DNA of 64,000 nucleotides from Thuidium tamariscinum (Eukaryota > Streptophyta > Bryopsida > Hypnales > Thuidiaceae), in the NCBI GenBank assembly GCA_947034885.2, contig OX344758.2:808501-872500 (forward strand), in the 5' to 3' direction. Both the position numbers and the translations under genes were made by a program. Numbering within the stretch: position 1 is the stretch's first letter; every line of letters begins with the position of its first letter. A model generated the notes under the pieces. The model saw only the letters and a list, made by a program, of their open reading frames with translations. It had not been told where the DNA came from and made no database searches. Positions 26,337-38,498 of this stretch are shown here, piece by piece.

Positions 26337-26904
26337 CTACCTCCGTCCCAAAATGATCTTCCTGTTTAACAAAATATTATGGATTAAGGCCAAAAATAAC
26401 ATTTAAAAGTCCTCTTTGGATTTGTAAGCAAATCTTGGTTCACTCTTAGTATCTTTGAAACTTTGAGTTTTAAAAACCTTTTCCAAAGTGTAATTTTAGA
26501 ATATAGAAAAGTAGAATTTTGGAGGCATTTTCAAAAAGCACCAGTAGGCACTTAAATTTTGAATTTGAGGTTGTTATTTTGTGGGTGATTAGTATGGGCC
26601 TAAGACCATGTGTGAACCTTTGTTCCACCTACCAAAGCTTCACCTCCTTCAAGTAGGCAACACTCAAAGAGATGCAAAAATTACAAACAAAAAGTGTTGA
26701 TTAACCCCTTTAGTCATTCCTTTTGTCTTTTGATTGATGATTTTATGAATGGAAGGGAAATTATTGCTTAAAGTTGTTTTGCTAGTCTTAGGCAAGAATT
26801 AAAATCCAAATTTGACAAATTTTCATATCACAAAAGGCAACAAGAAGATCATTTTGGGACAAAAAATTAAAGCCAAAAGGAAGATCATTTTGGGACGGAG
26901 GGAG
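26337..26904. mobile_element. Stowaway-like MITE (Tc1/mariner type)
   Basis: The 568-bp element has 27-bp terminal inverted repeats that differ at one base. The right end reads CTCCCTCCGTCCCAAAATGA on the complement, and the left end has CTACC in place of CTCCC. It is flanked by TA at 26335-26336 and 26905-26906. CTCCCTCCGTCCC with a TA duplication is the known signature of plant Stowaway elements. There is no transposase. Confidence 0.9.
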
Positions 26905-26922
26905 TAATAATAATAAATATTT

Positions 26923-27638
26923 GGGTCATTACAAGAAACACTTACCGATTTTGTCTCAAAATGGCCTCTTTCCATGAGTCCTATGACTTTGAATTAATTA
27001 AATTTTTTTTTAAACATGGATAATTTGAAGAGCAATGTGATTATTATTTCTCTTAAAATTCAGACCTAAGAAAATTTACCTCTAAAAGTTATGCACAAAA
27101 AAAAGACAATGAAAAATACATTGAAAATAGACACTTTTTTCTTTGATTTTTTTTAAAATAGTAAAAAAAATTTTAAAAATAAAATAAAATAATTTATTTT
27201 TTCTAATTTAAAGATGCTCCTCTCCAGAAATTTTCATCTTTGGAAAAAATAAATTGTATTCTCCACACTTGTACAAAGGCAATGCACTTTGAGCACATGT
27301 GGAAGTTGGACATTATAATATTTAAAAAATACATATTTTGGACTTGTATAACTTTAGTAGAGGTCCTTGCATGCCAATTTTCAAATCAAAATTTGAATTT
27401 TTGAGTAAAAAATAGGACTAAAACCCCCCAAAATGGCCAAGGTAGACACCCAATTGGGGGCAGTTTTAAATAGTATCTTTTTTTAATTAAAAAAATTATT
27501 CAACATGTAAAATTTTTGTGTTCACCTTTATTCCAAATTTCAAGTCAAAAAAATAGAATATGAAAAAGTTATGAGCAAAAAACTACCTAGTAAAGGTCAA
27601 GGGGACAAAAAAGGGACAAGTGTTTCTTGCAATCATCC
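26923..27638. mobile_element. Unclassified TIR element, about 716 bp, copy 1
   Basis: The left end is GGGTCATTACAAGAAACACT. The complement of the right end is GGATGATTGCAAGAAACACT, giving an inverted repeat of about 20 bp. The whole body aligns with 48561-49278 (718 bp), including the words CAAAATGGCC and AAAAGTTATGCACAAAAAA. It sits 18 bp after the Stowaway-like element. No convincing target duplication was found, so the superfamily is left open. No coding capacity. Confidence 0.78.
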
Positions 27639-27649
27639 ATTTATACAAT

Positions 27650-29434
27650 GTAAAATGTCAAGAAATTAGTGAGTGGCCACCTAATTTCACTATTTAATAG
27701 TGTAGACCAACCACCTTTGGTCTTTGATCCTATATAGTTATGATCATCGCCACAGGATCGGTGTCCCTCTTATTCAACACCCAATTGACTGCTCTAGCCA
27801 TTAAGATAGAACTACCTATAACCAATCGGCCCCCTATAGCCAACCTATTGATGGACGTATTTCTAACTACTTAAGGCTAGAATGTTTTTTTTTCTTGTTT
27901 TTAAAGTAGAAACTAAAAGTTCATGGCACATTTTCCAAAGTAGTGTGCAAAAAAATAGGAAGGAGTGAGTATCAAAGTAGTTTTTTGTGTGATGAAAATT
28001 AGAATACTCCATAGATTGGCATTGGGTCTAGCGACTCTAGCACACTTTTTGCCTTTCAAAATTCATAGTAATTTCAATTCATGTGATGAAATTACCAAAG
28101 TTTTTGCAATCCCCATCATTTTTATCTTTGCACCTTTGAAAATATTCGTTTTGCCATACATTACTTTAGATCATGTTTAGAATACCTTAAATGATTGGTT
28201 ATAGGTGGTTCTACCTTAATAGTAAAATTAAGTTGCCTATACAATTAGGTTGCGTTGCTTCAAGAAAATTACTCTACAAGACTTCAAAGTTAAAAAACAT
28301 TTAAAAAAAATAAGACTTTCATTTATGCACAAGGAGATTCATGACTTCCAACTACACCAATAATTAATTTAAAAGTCATAGTGCATTCTAATATGGTAAC
28401 AACAAATATTTATGTAGTGTGGAATGCTGAGAAATTAGTGAGGGGTCACCCAATTTCAGTATTTATTAGTGTAGACCGGCCCCGAGACCCGCGGCCTTTG
28501 GTCTTCGGTCCCACCATCATCGCTACAAGATCGTTGCCCCTCTCGCTCAGCGCACGACTGACTGCTGCAGCAACTAATAATCTGTCAAGACGTTACGCAA
28601 GGCTAATTCTACTCATTTTTGCTTGGGGGAGCGCCATCCGTGCTTGCTGGTGTTTGTGTTCGTAACTTCGTACCTCCGGACGTACCTCATTTTCGTCACA
28701 GAAGATGCTGGGAACTGACTCCGCCAAGCTGTTTTTTCAAGTTCCAGAACTCCAGAAGGGTAAAGATAGAGAAATCCGGCCTGTTCTAGCATCGTCCGCT
28801 TGGTCACTTGCAGTGGATGCAAACTTCGTATCTTCCAATATCGGACTCACTTTTACCAAATTTCAAAGTCTGTATTCCAAATTTCAACTGCACTCCATAT
28901 TTCAACCGTATTCCAAATTTCAAAGTCTGCATGTATTCCAAATTTCAACTGTGCCAGACCACTTATGGCTGGCCAGTTTTGTATTTTATCCTTCTTTGGA
29001 ATGAAATCCCGTTTGATTTGTTTCAAAATCAAAACAAAAACCTTATTCCATTCGTCGCGCGTTATTCCTGGTGCTGCTTTGGTTGCTTGTTCACTTCCGT
29101 GCTAGCTCATGCCACCTTCCCTACCGCTCGTCCATCTCGATCTCAAAGTGGCTTATTACCCATGTAACGAATGACATTGCTGCAAGGGCTGACGGAGTGA
29201 GTCAGAAAACACGGTTTCAGGGTAAAGAAATTGATCGCCAAGGTGCAGAACTCATGATTTTGTGCTCGGTGGGATTGGTATTAGCTTCCGGGTCATTACC
29301 GACGGAGGGAATCAACAGGACGGCTCTCCAGTTGCCCAAGCCTTGTGGACTCATCGGTGCACTACATCGATCTGGATCTTGATCAAAGACAGCATCCACC
29401 AGCCCAGATTCGAGGTCAACACAATCCTGCATTA
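27650..29434. other. Non-coding region with a duplicated segment and a higher-GC patch
   Basis: 27655-27810 and 28428-28595 are diverged copies of one sequence (shared: GAAATTAGTGAG and AGTGTAGACC). The second copy is much richer in C and G. From 28480 to 29430 the base composition resembles gene DNA, yet no protein family, domain or exon chain was recognised. A short tandem repeat of the word CCAAATTTCAA (about five units of 17-25 bp) lies at 28855-28955. Confidence 0.45.
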
Positions 29435-30169
29435 TTAACCCCTAAACGACGGGCCTATGACCACTGGTTTGAAGACTCCTCTCCCGTCACACAATTTGTT
29501 ACCGTTTTAGAACCAGTCATGTCTGAAAAATTTTATTTTTATTTTTCAGAGATGAAAGTACATCTCTTCTATACTTCACAGAAATTTCAGATTTTTTTGA
29601 GGAAAATTGATTTTCATGACAATTTTTGAAGAAAAAGTGAAGAAAAAATAATAGAAAATAGAAAATAATCTCAAAAAATCTGAAAATTTCACCATGTGTG
29701 TACATTATAGTGACAAACATTATGGTGTAAACTCAACTTCCATGTACACCTATTTCTAGGCTGCAATGGACATTAAAAATGCAGCCAAAATTCCAATTGC
29801 TATAAAACATTCGATTTTACGAATTTTCCCAAAATTCCAATTGGAGTAGAAACTAGAAGTGAGGACCTTCATTTTGTTAGTTGGGCTCAAATTCAGAAAA
29901 TGTCATTTTCAAGGAGAAATTTCAAATTTACTCAATTTCTCAAAATACACTAAAACAACAAATTTTGCCATCCGTTTTTGGTAATTACTTCTCAACCACA
30001 TGAAATCAAACATCAGCCAGACAAAAAACTCATTTGGACATTCTTTGTAACTCAACATGCAAGGGCATTAAAAAAACTACGGATGAAAAAACTACTATTC
30101 AGCTCCTCTTCTGGTCCCTTGTAGTCATCCAAACGCCACGGAATGGCTTCGGCGTCGTTTAAGGGTTAA
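29435..30169 (+). mobile_element. TTAA-bounded MITE, 735 bp, second family, copy 2
   Basis: It begins TTAACCCCTAAACGACG (29435) and ends with the inverted form CGTCGTTTAAGGGTTAA (30169), a 17-bp terminal inverted repeat with one difference. The TTAA lies at both edges, as in piggyBac-type insertions. It is the same length as, and homologous to, 15544-16278 in the opposite orientation. There is no transposase. It lies 195 bp upstream of the duplicated block of copy B. Confidence 0.85.
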
Positions 30170-30364
30170 GGAGTTGACTTACTTAGAATTTTATTTTTTT
30201 TGAACAAGTAGACGAGCCATTCCATTAAAACAAAACAAAGAACAGAAAAAACTCAAAAAACACGAAGGCTGGTCACCGAAGATCGAGAACAGAGCTTAAT
30301 ATTTAGAATATTTACGCTCACACAAGTCTGAAAAGAAGTGTGCTTTGACTTTGGTTAAACTTGG
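30170..30364. other. Short spacer before the second duplication unit
   Basis: No gene was seen. The duplicated sequence is first recognisable at 30365, which equals window position 1, so the true left edge of the duplication cannot be judged. Confidence 0.5.
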
Positions 30365-33300
30365 AGAATAGTGCACTTAATGGGGGTCTGTATAAGGAAC
30401 CAATACTAAATAAATATCTACCTTCAGTGTACTGTACATCAATAGTTATTGAAGTAATCAGGGGCTGTGCATGTATTATGTTTCAAATATCTCCAGTTTT
30501 CCAGAAGTCGTCCCTTGTATTTTTGGGTCCCCTCAAGACCCTATTCAGTGTAGTGGTGGGTGTGCACTTTCTCCGTCAGTGTGAATCGACGACTACGCAC
30601 TGAACGCGTACGCAGTGTGACTGCGTCTCCTATTTTGTGGTTTTATATATAACGTCCTCCCCGCTCCCAATGGCGAGCCCGCCTACTCGATCGAGAGAAT
30701 ACACGCCTGGACAAGTTCATCTTCTGAAGTTGGTCAAACAGTCTTTCTTCCGAGAAGGGCATTCGTGATCGATCCTCACCGGGGGAGTTCCTATGTTGCC
30801 CCTAACGCTGCGACAGACATTTCGAGTTGAAATGAAATTGTCGGCATGCAATGAGATGATATATATATCATCTTGCGAAGGACCCTGCATTATCCTTTCC
30901 ATACTTGAGCTCGGCAGACTCGCTTGGATGCTGCAAAAACTCTTTCACGGTCCGCTGACGCCTGTACTTCTTGTCCGTGTACGTACGAAGAATCAACATC
31001 GTCGAAGCTTTAATTACCGTAACTAGCTAGTCGGTAGCAGTTGACGTTAGTGGTGTAGCAGCTGATTCACACGCGAACGTTGCCATCCCACCTTCAGGCG
31101 AGGAGAACGTCGAAAACAGTTACTTTAGTACTCCGTAATATTCAGTGCTGGCCTGCAAGCTCCTGGTCAATCTCTCCTTAGAGGCTTCACCCTGGCCTTG
31201 AAACTCGCAAGCAACGGCCCCAGTTCTTAACATTTGGACCCGATTTCATACAAGGACAGCCGTGGAAGTCATATTTAACGAAAGCACTTTTAGTTATAGA
31301 CTCTCATTCAAATATCTTTTAGCGTACTAGCTTCTCGGTGTGACGAGTAATAAATTCAAGCTACGATCGATCCTGGCCAGCGCACCTGTCTACGTGCGCT
31401 CCAGGCTGAATTCATATACAGCAGCTGTGACCTGAGCGGAGGAGCTAGCTGTGAGGTAGGCGAGGCTGGCTATGGCTCATCTAAAAATGGTGGGAGCGGT
31501 GCTGCTACTTTCCTTCTTCTTTCCTCTCATCACCCAGGCCCAATCGCAGGATGAACGGTATTATGTACGCCAACGTGAGGATTGCAATTTTCCAGAATTC
31601 TCTTTGTCTTGATGTCGTGCGTCTCTCTTGTGGTAGCTCGCTTTTCAGGTGAATCGATCGATGCGGGAGCACTGTTCTGTATCGATGTCTTGTATAGATG
31701 TACGTGGAATTAATTAATATGCATGCAAGTTGCCGAACTTGGCAGCCCTCATCACTGGCAACGTACAGACATCAATCCCTTCTGAACTAGCTTGCTCCTG
31801 AGTTGTTGAATTGTTGAAGAAGCATGCTGAGGGGAGTTTGGAGCGCAGGTCACCTGTGCGTCTTCTCAACAAATATTTATTCAATAGTTACCGAATGATA
31901 CGTGGGCCTGCATGGAGCTAGTAGACGTTTGATTGTGACTGTCGGTCGGATTAGAGATCAGTTCCGTAGATCTATTGGTTAAATGACGAAAAGTAAAATC
32001 CTATCTCATTAATAAATGACCAATGAAGTGGGTAAATAATTAGTGTACTTTACTATGTGATAAATCTGTCGTTCGTTCGTGAGTTTCGATCGGCGCTTCT
32101 TCTCGCTAAGTCAAGCATGGAGATCTCCTGAGCTCTGGCTAATTTCAAGCTTAGCAAAGGCTCTGATCGATTGAGTGCTTTGTCTGTGTGCATGTGGTGG
32201 GACCTGCTAGTGGATGCCCTGCAAGAGCTTTGGGCAAACTGGAGCCAGAGCACTCCCAACCTGGGCAGCAATTTGGCGGGCTGGAGCTCCACTCAAAGAT
32301 ACCCTTGCTCCGAAAGCGTTTATGGATCCACTACACCCAACTGGCGAGGGATACAGTGCCTAAATGCTACCGTTGTCAACGAAACTTACCAAACGTTCAT
32401 CATTGGCTTGTAAGTTGGAGATCATCTTAACTTATTTAGTCTGAGTTTATTCCTCAGCTAGCCTTTGGACATGGCCAAGCTCAGGAAAACCCGTTTTGTG
32501 CAGTCCATGAGTTGCTTGTTCAATTCGATGTTTGCCTAGCTCAGGGTTTGTCGACCTTCAGCATTTGTGCTGGTGATGTGGTCAATAGTTTAGGACCCGT
32601 CTGAACCAAGCAGCTCCAATTAGGTAGCTTGGGTCTGAAGACATTAATTAATGGTACCTCCGATGTACCCCAAATCCCAAAGGCCGAAGTAAGTAACAGG
32701 AAATTCGGCAGGCGGGAGCATACGATAGCTAGCAAACTGCCTGCTTCGAACGATTAATAAAGGCACAATTAGTGTACTTAATTGTTGAAAATCGGGAAAT
32801 TAGGCTAACTGATGGAAATGTTCAAATGTAAATCCAATGTCATTTAGTGAGTGAGTACTAGAGACAAAATTGTCAGGTGACGTTCATTTGGCCGAATAAC
32901 TACTGATTTCAGTTAGATAAAATTGCTACTTGGTGTGAGTGGGGCCTGCATCTAGATACCAGATTTCAATAGGTCCTAGAAACTTAAGTGGGTTGGTTCT
33001 GTCTCCACTTGATTTGTGGTGTAGAATCTAGCTCGTATGATGATGGTGAAATGGACTTAATTGCAGGAGCCTCCATAATGCATCAATTGAAGGCAGTTTA
33101 CCCCGGGCGATTGGAAACATCTTTTCTCTGTCCACGTTGTAAGTAATTCTCAGAACCCCTGGAGCCGAGTCATTTATTTTATTGCTTCCTATTGAGAGAG
33201 GTTAGGATACTAATTTACCAAGTTACCACAGATAGGTTATGAATATGCGAGCGAACTTTCACTTCCATGGCATTGACAGAAATCCTTGCATGCTGCAGAG

Positions 33301-36300
33301 AGTTGACTGGAAATTCAAAGTTGACTGGACCTCTTCCTCCAGAAATTCAATATCCCTATATAAATACACTGTAAGCTTCTCTTGCTTGTGATTGTCCTGC
33401 ATACACTGACTTACTGCAGAGATTACATGGCCTCCAGGAAGTTCACATGCATATCCCTAAACCACTTTTATCATGTAAGGTAAAATAACCCTTTCTGGTC
33501 TAAATTTGGAATTTGCCTTCATGTCATTGCTGACAATTTTCAAAAATTTTCCCACATTAAGATAAGTGTGAGAAATTGCAAGAACAATTGAAAATATATA
33601 TTTTTCAACAAAGTATGAATTTATTATGCATTTTTTAAAAGTGTTCAGCACAAAAGAGTCTGTACACTAATGCAATTGTCTCCATAATGCTCACATTACT
33701 CTCCTAAAACAACCACAATATTTTTTAATATAAATTTTTTTTAAAAAGCACTTTCTACAATGATTTACACGTACTGAAATAGTTGGATGTTCTTAATGAG
33801 GTCATTAATCACTTCATTAGTGTTTGTTAAGACAATATTTGTCGTCTAAACAATAATCATGGAGTCATTAGGTGTCTGTCATGGGTCATTTGACTGCAAT
33901 AAGCTGTTTTACTTTAGAGGGTATTACGTTCGTAAAAGGAAACACGATTTACTTGAACACCCTAGTTGAGTGGTTCTAACCGAGGTTCTAACAATGTTAT
34001 ATCTGTCTCATTCGGTGCTGTGCTTCAGGGATCTCCATGACAATGCATTTAACGGAAGACTTCCAGACCTCCCAGAACTTTTCACTATTTTGAATGCGTA
34101 GGTTTTGATTACGTAATTGCGACATTCAATACTACTTTCTTAAAGAATTGGCCTACTCTTGAAGCTCAAAAATTGGAGTCCGCAATGTGGTCACAGAATT
34201 GGCTTCAACTTAGTTATAATTTTCACTGATGTGTGCATGTGGACTTCTTAACAGAGATTTGAGTGGCAACCAGTTTGGTGGGGAATTTCACTCTCAAATT
34301 CAAACATGGCATTATCTCCAGACTCTCAACCTGGCTAGGAACCAATTCAGCGGTACCTTACCAACAGATGCTTTTACAAACATGACACAGTTAGTATCCC
34401 TGTAAGAATCTGGCATGGATGCTTCAATTCATTTGTGACTTACCATCCCAAGTTTCGAGTGTCCAAAGATGCTTCCATATCGTTTTGCACAGATTCTTCT
34501 TCAATCTGTACTTGTCCATTGCGACATGTTATCTGTCAGCGTGTTAACTCTACGTACTTGCTTACTCGAGTTGGCCACCGTACCTTCTCAATCGCTTATC
34601 CTTGTTCTTGAAAACCAAGGTTCTGGATTGCATTGATCCATTGATGGTATTTGGCGAGTGATAGTCGGATAATGCAGGGACCTATCGACGAACAATCTCA
34701 CCGGACAGTTGCCAAATCTCACTAGGTGCCGGAATTTAGAGTCTTTGTAAGTGCCATTACTGATTTTAATCATTTGAATTATCAAGCAACAATATTTCAA
34801 TTGTCTTCCATGCTCACAGGCAGGTATGTCACCTCCATTCCCAATTCTTTAGGTAGGGCGATCAATCTCAATGAGAACACAGATGAAAGAAAACCAAATT
34901 CTCCTGAATTGATCTGTAGTCATTAGTAAACTTCAAGGTCAGAGTTTTCCTGATTATAATTTGAGAGAAATTCTATTCTAACTATTCAGCTGATTGATCT
35001 TCCACGCAGCGTGTTGTCCAAATTCCTTCCTTACCAACTCCATTTTCGTTCCTCGATTTACATGCATGCATGTCAAGGCTCAACAAAAAGAATCCCCCTA
35101 ATCAAGGACCCCACGTTGCCATTCACAGGATACTGTCGAACAATAGCTTCAATGGTTCTCTGCCTGATCTGAAGATGCTCCCTAATTTGTACACTCTGTA
35201 AGTTTCACTCCGGCTGATGCACTACTTAATATTCATGGAACATATTAATTGCATGATTTCAAGTCACAAGAAATTTTCATCAAAAAAGAATTAATCCTTT
35301 AATATCTTAATTACTGCTTTTTTTGAAATTCAGGCTCTGTTGAAATAGTAGTACAAACTTATTCTTCATAATCTCTGGCACGTACCGCTTATATGATAAG
35401 AGTGCATATTGCAGGAAATTGGCCTACAACTACCTTACAGGAAGTTTTCCATTGTCCTCATACTTTAACACTGGCCTCGATAGCACTCTTTCAGTACTGG
35501 ACCTATCCGGCAATCAATTCACAGGATTTGACCCCCGCTGGAACGGCTCGGATCTGACTTCCCTCAAGGAACTGTAAGTTCACGACCCAATTTTCTTATC
35601 CCAAAACTTACTGAGAATTGCTCATTCAAAAGGAAATAGTGACAACTACGTTGTACGTACAGGGCATTATGTTTGAGATTCAATTGCTCAATTTGTGACT
35701 GGCTATGGCAGGTATCTTGATAACACTGGCATCAGTGGAACTCTCGACATCACTCAACTTATTGAGGGAGGGTTAGTTCACAGTCAGTTGGAGAATAAAT
35801 CAGTTGGAGGGCTGGACACATTGTCAATGATGAACAACAGTATTAGCCATGTGATTTACAATCACAAAAGCATTGAAAATATCACGACACACATCAGGTG
35901 AATCCGGACACCCACCCAAATGGTTTCAATGTTTCACGACTTCATTGGTTTCACTCTTTTTGAAAGATTACTAAATTTGAATGTGTACTGTACAGTAAAA
36001 TGCCTCGGGCGCTACTCCCATAGCTTTGCAATTAATTTGACACTGAAGTTTCTTCAATTGAGGACTTTCATCATTTTGCCCTTGTCTGTTTTCTAATGTT
36101 ATTTTGCACTTGCACAGACTGCAAGGCAATCCATATTGCCGAAAGGATGCCGATGATGGTACCAGATGTTTTTGTGAACACTACTGCAAATATCATGGTA
36201 AAAGAGGAAGCAAGAGTACCTACTCTCAACTCACAAAGCATTTCATTTCATTGTTACTATTCTTGGAACACTTCCTCTTTGATGTGTTCTAACATTTGCA

Positions 36301-38095
36301 CTTTGTTTCAGGTTCTATAAGCAACAAGAAGGCTGTTGTTTTGATAGCAACTCTTTCCAGTACATTATCAGTGTTCTTCATAAGTACATTATCAGTGTTC
36401 TTCATAATAGTAGTTGTTTATGTGGTTCTCTATAGAGCCCAAAGATACGAGCGGTATCTCTTTCTTCAAGTTCAACAAAGTAAGCATATATGAACTCTCA
36501 TGATGAATTGATTTTGGTTTGCAAGATTGATCCCAGATAGGGTTGCAAACGAGGTTACTTTCAAAGTGGATTAGCATGTACTCTAATTATGTTGTGTGCA
36601 ATAAGTATATAGAATATGCCTAATTAATATGTAAATTGCAGAATTTGAAGAGTTTGACGTCAAGCCTAGGATATTTTCATACAACGAGCTTCGAGTTGCC
36701 ACGCGGGACTTTCATCCGGACATGAAGTTGGGTGAAGGTGGTTATGGAGTCGTATACAAGGTAAGATAGACAAAGTCCATTATCACCATGATTTGCAATC
36801 CAACTATCTAGGAGCAAACTCCAAAAGGGGCATGTATTTCTTAAAAGTGTGCCCATGTTTTACAAATCAAATCCAAGTGGAATTTTAATTTTATGATCAA
36901 AATTGTAATTTTTGTGAATTTTGAAGTGTAAAGCCTTAAATTACAAAAGTACCCATAGACTAGGGTCATGAATATCCTAATAACAACCCATAACCACCTT
37001 TTTATGTATTTAATAGCATTCAAGTATTCACCAATCATCTATTGACATGTTACCCTACATAACATTTATACACTTATTTTGTTAAGTTTCCAAAGAGATT
37101 TTGCTCATTTCTAGACAAATTTGGATAGAAGAATGGGTAGAAAACTAGAAATGAGGCATAGTAAAGGGTGATAGATTTGGGTTGCAGACCAAATTAGGCT
37201 CATTCACCTTAATGTACAAGTACTACAAATAATCTTTTACAATGCATTTATCTAATAATTGGAAAACCTAACATGACACAATTAATTAGTCTATGCTCCA
37301 AAATAAGTGTCTCGACTCATTCTAAGCAACTTGGAGAGGTAATTTGGAATTGATACTTGGACAATAGTTATTGATTTTGAATTTTGACTTACATCTCTTA
37401 GATTCACTATTGCTATTACTTTTATCTATAAATCAAAACAATGATACTAATTTTTAAATGTAAAATTCTAAATATGACTAGTTGGAAAGGAGAGTGAAGG
37501 AATAAATTAGTAGAGGTCATTTTTAGAGGCAAAATTTTTGAACTAATAATGAGATTCTTTATGGTTTGACATACTTAAGGTGAGGTGTTTTTTTTAAATA
37601 TTTGCACAAGTCAATTTTTGAGACTTAAAAAGTTGAATAAAATAGAAGAACTTTGGAAAATTTGGATCAGTAAAACATGGATTGTTTGGTGATCAAATGA
37701 CTTCCTTGATTTTATCCTCATTCAAAAAAAAATTCTTTGAAACACTTAAGGGATAAAGTTGGAGGTCAAATTATTACATCATCACCTCAGACACATTCCT
37801 CACAATTGTTGAAGTGTATGGCATTTTTGTATTTTCCATGAAGTGAACTACAATCTCTTTAGTTGATAAGCAAAATGATCCTTTTGTAGCCACTTTTAGA
37901 TCAAATTGCAATTGTTTTTTTGAGTGAGGATATGCACATGGGCACTTTTTGCAGAGTGTATTTCCAAATAAAAGTACAATGGCTGTGAAGCAACTATTTG
38001 TCAAGAACACACAAGATATAGGTGACTTTCTCAATGAAGTTGTCTTAATTACCAGAATGAATCACAAAAACCTTGTGAATTTGAAAGGTTGTTGC
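30365..38095. repeat. Large duplication, unit 2 (matches 1-7731)
   Basis: A near-identical copy of 1-7731 at an offset of 30364. It ends abruptly: after 38095 the sequence jumps from kinase exon 14 to a sequence resembling intron 2 (position 2242 of copy A). I see no homology of useful length at the join. Confidence 0.95.
31472..38095 (+). pseudogene. LRR receptor-like kinase copy B, 3'-truncated
   Basis: Carries the same exons 1-13 as copy A (add 30364 to each coordinate), encoding an intact signal peptide, LRR ectodomain, membrane helix and juxtamembrane region. Exon 14 starts at 37955 with AGT in place of GGT (Gly to Ser) and is cut after the N-lobe word LKGCC. The frame then runs about 24 more codons into foreign sequence and stops at 38165-38167. 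The catalytic loop, DFG and C-lobe are absent, so it cannot make an active kinase alone. If translated, it would give a membrane receptor with a partial kinase. It could also be an assembly product. Confidence 0.85.
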
Positions 38096-38498
38096 ACCAA
38101 GCAGCTCCAATGTGCCCGTGACACTCCCAAAGTAACAGGAAATTTGGCAGGGGGGAGTTTACAATAGTTAGCAAATTGCCTCCTTGTAGAGATTGATAAA
38201 GGCACAATTAGTGTACTTGTCGAAAATCGGGAAATTAGGTTCACCGATGGAAATGTTCAAATGTAAATCCAATGTCATTTAGTTAGTGAGTACTAGAGAC
38301 AAAATTGTCAGGTGACGTTCATTTGGCCCAATAACTAACTTAACTAAAATTGCTATTTGGTGTGACTGTGTGAGTGGGGCCTGCATCTAGATACCAGATT
38401 TCAATATGTCCTAGAAACTTAAGTGGGTTGGTTCTGTCTCCACTTGATTTTGTGATAAAGAATCTAGCATATATGGTGATGGTGAAATGGACATGCAG
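38096..38498 (+). other. Partial intron 2 of copy C after the chimeric join
   Basis: Aligns with 2242-2702 of copy A (for example AAGGCACAATTAGTGTACTT and GGAAATGTTCAAATGTAAAT). This shows that copy C once had the usual upstream exons, which are not present here. Confidence 0.8.

Noticed and set aside
26702-26712. TTAACCCCTTTAG as another TTAA element end
   Set aside because: It lies inside the Stowaway-like element, is not followed by family sequence and has no partner end.
28381-28665. 94-residue open frame in the GC-rich patch
   Set aside because: The related segment at 27655 does not keep the frame, and no family was recognised.
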